In this document: positions 56,901 through 64,000 of the stretch, piece by piece
How positions within the stretch are numbered: the stretch's first letter is position 1
Layout of the letters: every line of letters begins with the position of its first letter
Assembly: GCF_017591425.1 (NCBI RefSeq)
Contig: NW_024465751.1
Coordinates: 1,860,001-1,924,000 of the forward strand
DNA length: 64,000 bases
Direction: 5' to 3'
Source: Ochotona curzoniae
Lineage: Eukaryota > Chordata > Mammalia > Lagomorpha > Ochotonidae
The notes under the pieces: generated by a model
What the model was told of the DNA's origin: nothing
Seen by the model: only the letters and a program-made list of their open reading frames with translations
Databases searched by the model: none
Translations under genes and position numbers: made by a program

Positions 56901-59390
56901 CAGAAGACCCAGCCTTCTTCTTACTTATTCAATGGCTACTTGGGGCTTTTCACTTTGGGGCTGGGCTCTGTGGGTTTGCTTGAAGCACAGCCTGCTTTTC
57001 CAGGCTTATGTCCTCCACATCCCCATTGGAAAATGCAAGAGCGACTTCCATGTTCATACACACACCTTAATCCCACAATTACCATGGCCGAGTCATGTTA
57101 CTACGGGGAAAGATTCGGTAACCTGTGCAAGGCCAACAGCTTCCGGGTAACCTGAGTCCTCACCTTGCCCTAAGACAGGTGTCCTAGCCCTGTGGTGTGG
57201 TTAAAACCTGAGGGAGCTCAGCCAGGGCAGGGGGTGATCCCTTCTCCAGGGGCAGCTCTGGTCATGGTTGTAGACCAGGGGAGCGCTGGATGGGGCCTTT
57301 ATGCTGTGTGCTTTCAGTGGTAGGATGCGGAGAGTAAAGTGCTTGTTGAAGAGAACCTAAGTCCCCATGGGGGAGGAGGCCCAGAGTTCTTGAATGATGA
57401 CACTGTCCTCAGAACACGCAGGGTGAGCATCGAACGCCAAGAGAAGGAGTGAGGTTCGCCCTGTGGATGACAAGTCCTGGCCAAGGGCTATCAGAGAATG
57501 GCAGGAGTGCCTGAGCCTTGCCTGGGGAACCAGGCCTTAAACAGGGAAGCGCTGAGCATGGAGGAAGTGGATGGCGATGTGAAGGCTCCATGAGATGCTG
57601 GTTTTAGCATATAACCTCGAGGGCTGGACTCAGTACACTCACCAGCCTGGTGACACAGGAAATTAAACACTGGGCGGTTTCTCCAGGTGAAATTTAGACA
57701 CAGACAACAACTAAGGAACACAAAACCCATCGGCAAGAGCCAGCTGTCTTTGCTGGTGGTTCTCAGATGTTTGTTTCCTCATCCATTCTCTCCACTGCTT
57801 CACCACAGCAAGCCACGTAGGGCTGGGATGCTGCCAATATTGGTCCATGCTATCTATACACCTGGACCAAGCAGGGCTTATTCATTACACTCGTGCCACG
57901 GGAGGCTGAACTGTCTTGGAAAGCACTTGACTTCTCCAACCTGGAATCCCGCCAGGACGGAAGCTGGAGAAATGAGCCTCTGGTGGCTGCAGTCAGGAAC
58001 ACTCATCAGCCTCGGCCTGGCTCTGATGACTTCAAGTGCATAAAGCTGGTTGTTCCCCCAGGGAGCTGTTCTGTGTTAATGAAGGGGATGAGCCGTGCTC
58101 AGGCCTAACTGAGCGACCCCCAACCCTGTGCAGGCTGGCGTCTTGACCATCTGCCTCTGACCATTCGTTGGAGCCCTCATTCCTAATTAATTTATTTACC
58201 AAGCCCTGCGGAAATCAGCTGCTTCCTGCGCACATGGTCCTGGGGGTCTGTGAGCCCCAGAGCCTGACCTCATGATCATCTCCTGGCAGGTGCAGTGGGG
58301 GCTGGCTGAGTCCATACTGACACTTGAGCTCCTCAGGAGTGGCATTGCCTGCCACGTGTCTGTGTCTTTCTTCTTGGGTTCACTGAGGATGTCAATGACC
58401 TTGAACAACCACCACCCTGCTGGGAAGGAATCCAACCTCGTCCTGCCACACTTTAGTGTGGGTTTCCCATGGAACTGGGAACCCTGGGGTTCACCCTGTC
58501 TCCTGTCCTGGCTCTTTTCTTGCTTCCTTCCTGTACATCCCAGGATTTTGTCATCTGTCTTATTCCTCTACTAGGTTGTAAACTGCTCAAGTGCGGGGAG
58601 GGACAAAGCCCTCTCTGAATGTATAGATTCCCAAATCTGTCCTCCAGTGCAGCATACACAAGGGGGATGTCTGCTGCACTGCACAGCCTAACACACACAG
58701 CAGATGTGGTTGGGGGTAGGGTTTGGCAAAGGAGGAAGCAGAGCAATTGGCTGTGAACTCCTTGAAGACAGGCCTGGCCCAGTTTGGGGTGGAGTGTGTC
58801 TTGAGTAGGTGCAAGTGCAGGCACAGTCACCCAGGGAAGCACACAAGCTTCACTGAGAGGACACTGGAGCATGTCTGAGCTCAGTCATGGGTCAGGAGAG
58901 AAAGTTGCATACACTCTGAGGGGGTGGCACGGGAGATGGACGGCTGGAACAGTTAGGCGCTCTGAGGTGTGGAAGAAAAACAACAGGTTCCCCCACCCTC
59001 CTCGTTGGGACCCCTGACCTCCCTTGGGCCTTGGCCGCTTTGTGCTAAGTGGCCTACAATTCATGCCTCTGAAAACTGCCCTTCATTGAGGAGGCTGTGT
59101 CCTTGCTGCCCTGACAGCTCCCGGTGCTTGCCTGTGTGACCAGGCCATGCATTTCCTCTTCCTCTGTGCCGGAGGACAGGGAAGTCTGGCCAGGCAGAGA
59201 GCCAGCCCAAGGAGCTTTGTTGCTTCCTTCTGCCATGTGTATGGGGAAGCACAGTGTGGCTAGCTGCAGACTAAGTTGCTGTAAGTTGGTTCCAGGAGCC
59301 TCCATGGCCTGTGACAGACCATGCTCAGGTGCCTCCTCTCTTGGGTGCTCCTAGTCCCTCCATGGGATGGGTGCACACCTGCTCCCCAGG
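53951..59390. other. Intron 41, unique sequence
   Basis: No exon, RNA gene or confident repeat is recognised. AT-richer pieces such as 54050-54260, with a CRE-like TACGTCA, could be regulatory, but nothing proves it. Confidence 0.5.
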
Positions 59391-59394
59391 ACAC

Positions 59395-59530
59395 ACTGGA
59401 TAACATCTAGGACATTTTTGATTGTCATGACTTGATTGCAGGGGAAGGGCTGGAGTGGGATGCTCTTGGGTCAAGTTCAGGGATGCTGATCATTATTGAC
59501 TGCACAGGGAAGGCTCCCATAGCCTGGCCC
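59395..59530 (+). mobile_element. MER5-like hAT transposon fragment
   Basis: ACATCTAGGACATTTTTGAT then TGTCATGACTTG, and CAGGGATGCTGATCATTATT near the end, fit the MER5 stretch with GACATTTTTGGTTGTCAC and CAGGGATGCTGCTAAACAT. Confidence 0.65.
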
Positions 59531-59534
59531 AGTT

Positions 59535-59598
<64 letters not shown>

Positions 59599-59600
59599 TC
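59535..59600. repeat. (TC)n(AC)n compound microsatellite
   Basis: A TC run passes directly into an AC run of about 20 units. Confidence 0.97.
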
Positions 59601-60128
59601 ACGCTAGACCACAGTAGCCCAAACTGAGACTGGTAACCCCTTGAGATTCCTTGGAAATGGCAGCTGACAACCTGAGCCACCTGACAGCATGGCCCACAAT
59701 AGGAGCCAGTGGCAGCACAGGGTTCACCTGCTCTGTGAGCCACAGTCCCAAGTTCTCACCTCCATCTAAGCCCTGCTCTGGTCACAGTTTACAGCTTAAG
59801 GAACTTTTCTCAAACCTCCTGTCCTTCCTTCACAGTTACCCAGGAGGTGAGAGAAAGCTCCCAAAACAGTGCATGGTGGGGGGCACTGGCAGCAGCCCCT
59901 GGTCATTTGGTGACTCACCCTGGAAATGGGCAGCATGGAGACCTGGGCTCTGGCTCCTGGCCTCTTGCTCTTCAGTAGCTCCTCCTGGAAGGGGACCCAC
60001 ACCAGGCACCCTCCCGATGGCACTTCTCCTCCTCTCGGTCTGAGCCTGTCCCCCTCGCCTCCAGGGCTGGCTTAACCAGTGGCATGCCCTGAGGCTGGCT
60101 CCTTCTCCTCCTCAGCTCAGGGACACAT

Positions 60129-60170
60129 GAGAGAGAGAGAGAGAGAGAGAGCAAGTGAGCGAGATAGAGT
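60129..60170. repeat. (GA)n tract
   Basis: GAGAGAGA run with interruptions AGCAAGTGAGCGAGATAG. Confidence 0.95.
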
Positions 60171-60950
60171 GAGAGAGCAGCCTGTAGGAACTCCTCTGGC
60201 CCCTGTGCCTTGCTCTGCATGATTTCTTAGCAGTGCATTTTTGACATGTGACTCCCCCCAGAGAAGGTCAATAGGTGTATGGCCAGCTTTCATTCATGGC
60301 TTCTCAATAAAGCTTAGCGGAAAGGGTGGTGTGCGGGAACGGGTCCTGGAAGTAACCGAGAGTACCCAGGGCTCCGGACTGCTGAAATGAGAGAGTGAGC
60401 CAACAGGGCGCTCTTTCTGGGCTTGCGTCCTAGACCCTGAGTGCATCTGAGGGGAGTGCCACTTCCGCCGTACTCCATCTCCACGCTATTTCCCCTCCCC
60501 GCTTCCCGGTGCGCTCTTTGCACAGTGGTTTTGACACCTGTCTACTGAGAAAGCCTCTCTTGAGCACAGCATTTCTTCTAGATTTAGACACAGCCTTGGC
60601 GTTTGTAATTCATCTAGGCAAACTGCACCAAGTGAGATTTCCAAATGACTGTCCTGGGTACATGCCGGTGTTTTGGGGTGGGGTGGGGATTCTTGGAGGA
60701 CCACCCCAGCAAGGTCGGTCAGCATTCCCAGCCCAGGAAGGCAGCTCCCAGAGGAATCCTGGAGCCAGCATGCTAGAAACTTCCACCTCTTCTACCAATA
60801 AGCTTTCAGGTCCTGCCTATCTGGGGTTCCTTGTTTCAGATTCACACAGTACAAATAGGAAAGGTTTATACATATATCCCTACATATATATGAATGCAAG
60901 GTGTATTTTGTGACATAGGATTTGCTGAAAGAGAAGAACAACTTACACCT

Positions 60951-61156
60951 TATGTGTATGTCCTTTGAAAAATCAGTGGAAAAATAAAATTAAAAGATAA
61001 GTGTATTTTGATGCAAAATATTGAAAGTTCTGCATAGCTTTTTTTCAATATTTATTTTCTATCAGCTTTGGGTATGTACAGATTTCAAAGTATTTTGCAC
61101 TACAATAAACTTATCTTTTAATTCCAATTCTCACCAACTTCTTTGAAGTGCCTGCA
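60951..61156. mobile_element. Palindromic mariner-like MITE
   Basis: About 206 bp with long inverted arms. The left arm (60951-61026) contains ATTAAAAGATAAGTGTATTT and ATGCAAAATATTGAAA. The reverse complement of the right arm (61081-61156) contains ATTAAAAGATAAGTTTATTG and GTGCAAAATACTTTGAAA. The outer ends TATGTGTATGTCCTTTGAAA and the reversed TTGCAGGCACTTCAAAGAAG fit a mariner-type terminal repeat resembling ACTTCAAAAAGTTC. There is no transposase. Confidence 0.7.
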
Positions 61157-62385
61157 AGGGCCCTTCACCCAGATTCACCCCAAGGTCACCCTGCACCAAG
61201 GCTGGGTGCTGTCTTGTTCCCCAGTCTCGGCGTGCACGTTGTGGTGTGTGAACCCCTGAAGAGCTAGCACCAAAGGCGACAGCGGACCCCAGGACACCTC
61301 AGGCCCTGTCCCTCCACGAACTGGAGCCTCAGAGTCACAGTGCCACCAGCACATCCCAGAGCATGGCCAGCAACGCACCCCAGCCAATGCATCCCTCCAG
61401 CCGCGCTCCCCCCAGCCCAGGGTGTCTTTCCTAGGATACAGTCCAGCCCACAGGCTGCGTGGGTTGCTCTGTGCTTTTAGGCCAGCATCTGCCGGGCTAG
61501 GTGCAAAAGGGGAGGACTACCTGTTATTCCTAAAGTTTCTAGTTTCTTTTGGTCATGATCAAGCAGAGGTCGCTGTTGCCAGGCTGTGCCAAGTCTCTCA
61601 TACTCATGGAGGGTACAGCCAGCACCAGGGACACAGACAATGTCACAGCTGGGAAACTGAGAAAAGAGAAGCTGTGGCTCTAAGCCTCAGGCCAGGGTCA
61701 GGCAGAGGGGAGGACAGGCACAGCAGATGGCTCCAGAAACACATACATGCACAGCCTCAGCTCCATGGGCCCTTCAGTTAGAGAGAGAGGACCAGTTTCT
61801 CCAGGCCCTGGCTACGTGGAGGCGAGCTGCCACCTTCCTGGGGATGCGTGAGAACCCCGATGAAGGGCCTGTTTTCTCCATCTTTGCAGACAGAAGCCTG
61901 CTCCTCCGTGTGGTCACTGAAAACAGGAACCTGCCCTGCAGCAAGTGCTTGCCTTCCTTGTTTCTGGCAGAGGAAGTGTGCAGTTTGAGCTCTGACAGCG
62001 CTGCCTGCTAGCATGGGCGGCTCCTGCACATCCGCGGGAGGTCCCGCTGCCGCCACTGCCTGCTCATTCCCCGCGCAGCAGCAGCAGCTGATGGCCAGGC
62101 CGTGAGGCGCCAGGGGCCTCGCCAGCCCCTCTGCAGCTGACTCCCCGAGGGAGGCCAGGCCTCAGCAGGTATCTTGGGGGGATGTGGCAGGGAAAGACTT
62201 GGGGAACTTTGCTGAGGCACAGCAGGCAGGATGGACTTTCTGGAGTCTGGAGCCTCTGAGGACACAAAGGAGAAGCTCAGTCTATAGCCTGTGTCCTGCA
62301 CAGGGCAGCTGCTCTGCAAATGGCTGAGGCCTCAGGCTGTGCAAAGAAGGACCAGGGATTTGCACAGGCCTGTTGCTAACCAGGG

Positions 62386-62427
62386 AAGTTATTATTATTA
62401 TTATTACTATTATTATTAGTTATTATT
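62386..62427. repeat. (TTA)n microsatellite
   Basis: ATTATTATTATTACTATTAT run with interruptions, directly before a MIR. Confidence 0.93.
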
Positions 62428-62464
62428 TTATGTTTGCTAAATAGCAGTCTTTGAGGGAAATTAG

Positions 62465-62605
62465 GACTTGCCACCAGTCTCCTTAGCTGTGTGACCTTGG
62501 GGAAGGCACCGAGATCTCTCTGGGCCTTCATTTTTACCATCTGTAAAATGGGAAAGCAGTACCTAATTCGCACAGCCACTGGTGGGTTAAATGTACTAAG
62601 GTGTG
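62465..62605 (+). mobile_element. MIR fragment
   Basis: TTAGCTGTGTGACCTTGGGG, CTCTGGGCCTTCATTTTTAC then CATCTGTAAAATGGGAAAGC, and GGGTTAAATG follow MIR in order. Confidence 0.82.
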
Positions 62606-62790
62606 CTGGCTGCCAAGCTCACTTTCAGACGCGCAGTGTGGGCTCAGGGAATGTTGCCGCCCTGGGGTGCTGACACCCCAGGCACGTGGAGCACAGGTGG
62701 CTGAGCAGCCGGAGTGGGGTCATTTGGAGTCTGTGCAGCACTACTGGGGAGAGCCACAGGTCACTTGCTCTCATGGAAGTAAGGGTGTGG

Positions 62791-62823
<33 letters not shown>
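62791..62823. repeat. (TG)n microsatellite
   Basis: About 16 TG units. Confidence 0.96.
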
Positions 62824-62826
<3 letters not shown>

Positions 62827-64000
62827 GGGAGCCTTGGGGGAGGTGTGGATTAGAGAGACCCATGGGGGAAGTGCACACATTCCAAAAGCCCACTGGAATT
62901 GGAAGAGATGGGAGAGGCATACTACTCTGTAAGGAATGTGGCATGTGACATGATCCTTTGGGTACCCACACGCTTCGGTGCCTGTGTCAGGGGATGACTT
63001 GCTTGGGCTGTGGTGTCAGGATGTCCTTAGTTGGAGCCATGTCTGGAGTCATGAACAAATGCCCCTCCCCTCCTCCTGAGTGATAGAGGGGGAGACTGGA
63101 GGAAAAGTGACTTGCCTGCAGTGTTCAGAACCATCCTGTGTGGCTGTTGTTTGGGTAAGAAAATGAGGATCTGAGAGGTGGGTGGCTCCCAAGCAGCCTA
63201 GCTGGTGGGAGACAGAGGCAGGGAGAGGCTCCCAGGGGCTGAAACAGGTGAACCACAGAGGCCAGGGTCTGCAGCTTACTCTGCACCCCAGCAGCAACGC
63301 ACCCTGTTGGCTGTGAGCTCCTGCTCTGCTCCAGCTACAGTAGCTGCCCTGCAAGGCAAGTGAACTAGGCTGTGGCCCTCTGGGAACAAACACGTAAGCC
63401 CAGATGAACACTCTGGCAAACTCTGTTGCAATGGATACGCTCCAGTTAGAAGAACGCGAGTCTAGGGCAGTTAACATGCCCAGGAGTCAAAATCTCCAGA
63501 GGCGATGCAAGGCCTGTGGGCTGGGCACCCAGACTACGCTGAGCCCCAAGCGTCCGACACAGCTCTGGGAATCTATGTGTCAGGGGGTGTCAGAATGTCT
63601 AGTTCAGCTTTCCAAGTGGGCCACTGATGAGTGTCAGTCTTGCCCCCGCCCCCTTGTGCACTGAAAAGAAATTCATATTGTGATAAGTGTGAGGCAGTGG
63701 CTCCAGGTGTCAACCCTAAGAGGACTATTGCTCACTAGGCACTCTGCTGTGCCTCAGCAAGGACTGTTAACCAGCAGGGGGCGCACACAATTGGTTCAAT
63801 GGCCAAGCTACTGAGCTGGCAGCCCTTTGTCTCCAGCTGGCCAAAAGCATGGTTTGGTTGCTCCTTCATCTGATACAAACAGAGCAAATACGAGGTAGCA
63901 GTGGTGGGGGGCAGGGAGAATTGTGTACCAGCCACCTGAGGCCCTTTTCTTAAGACAGAGGAAACTGTCCCACTCTGAGCTGTGGGAGCTGGCAGCACAC
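62824..64000. other. Intron 41, right edge
   Basis: No exon or repeat is recognised up to the end of the window. Confidence 0.5.

Larger units (their letters stand above)
18826..64000 (-). other. TG: Thyroglobulin gene, 3' part (exons 42-48)
   Basis: Thyroglobulin is the secreted dimeric glycoprotein of thyroid follicles. It is iodinated by thyroid peroxidase in the colloid and then degraded to release T4 and T3. Seven minus-strand exons join without a frame error into 355 residues that follow the human protein from Gly2414 to Lys2768 without gaps. Intron lengths in transcription order are 887 bp, 13.7 kb, 1.7 kb, 6.4 kb, 1.4 kb and 421 bp. The intron upstream of the first visible exon runs past the right edge (more than 19 kb), matching the very long human intron 41 that contains SLA in antisense. 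The promoter, exons 1-41, the type 1-3 repeats and the N-terminal hormonogenic site lie outside the window. Seen: exons, splice sites, stop codon and poly(A) signal. Inferred: exon numbers, taken from the human 48-exon gene. Confidence 0.97.
44590..64000 (-). other. TG intron 41, partial
   Basis: At least 19.4 kb without a TG exon, consistent with the exceptionally long human intron 41. It holds a MIR, CA-rich DNA, an older CSINE, L1 fragments, a mariner-like palindrome, a MER5-like fragment and several microsatellites. In human this intron contains SLA in antisense, which would be on the plus strand here. I looked for the SLA N-terminal, SH3 and SH2 coding motifs and found none, so only upstream noncoding SLA exons could lie in this stretch. 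Confidence 0.85.

Noticed and set aside
56640..57155. 171-codon plus-strand ORF in intron 41 as a possible SLA exon
   Set aside because: The translation shows no SH3 or SH2 motifs and does not resemble the SLA N-terminus.

Overview
This window is mammalian chromosomal DNA, most likely from a lagomorph and probably a pika (Ochotona). Coding exons are short and split by long introns with GT/AG splice sites, and there are no dense ORFs, operons or ribosome-binding sites. It carries many tRNA-derived C-type SINEs (CSINE) ending in AATAAATCTT-like A-rich tails. The copies at 11067-11406 and about 31150-31468 begin with a head I associate with pika CSINEs. The species call rests on remembered repeat consensus sequences, not on a database search.

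The only gene I can support is thyroglobulin (TG), on the minus strand. Seven consecutive exons encode the last 355 residues of the protein. They correspond to human exons 42-48 and to human residues about 2414-2768. The exons lie at 44425-44589, 43370-43537, 29449-29630, 27626-27733, 21086-21220, 19462-19652 and 18922-19040 (stop codon 18922-18924, AATAAA signal at 18840-18845). All splice phases close exactly and the reading frame is intact. The encoded part is the C-terminal half of the cholinesterase-like (ChEL) domain plus the acidic C-terminal tail. It keeps both C-terminal hormone-forming sites: the Tyr2540/Tyr2573 pair (site B), both in exon 44, and Tyr2766 (site C), three residues from the end.

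Layout from left to right: 1-18.8 kb is sequence downstream of TG. It has no recognisable gene and holds SINEs, a roughly 1.1 kb CA-rich minisatellite, a truncated U2 snRNA retropseudogene with target-site duplications, and a degenerate telomere-like repeat. 18.8-44.6 kb holds the last seven TG exons and six introns. 44.6-64 kb is part of the very long intron upstream of exon 42 (human intron 41). In humans that intron contains the SLA (Src-like adaptor) gene on the opposite strand. No SLA coding exon is recognisable here, so SLA would be expected further right.

I see no new multi-gene system. The most unusual structures are a 90-bp, about 98% identical inverted duplication in TG intron 43, where one copy seems to carry the first bases of a SINE present only at the other; the tailless U2 retrocopy; the composite minisatellite; a palindromic mariner-like element in intron 41; and several small local duplications.
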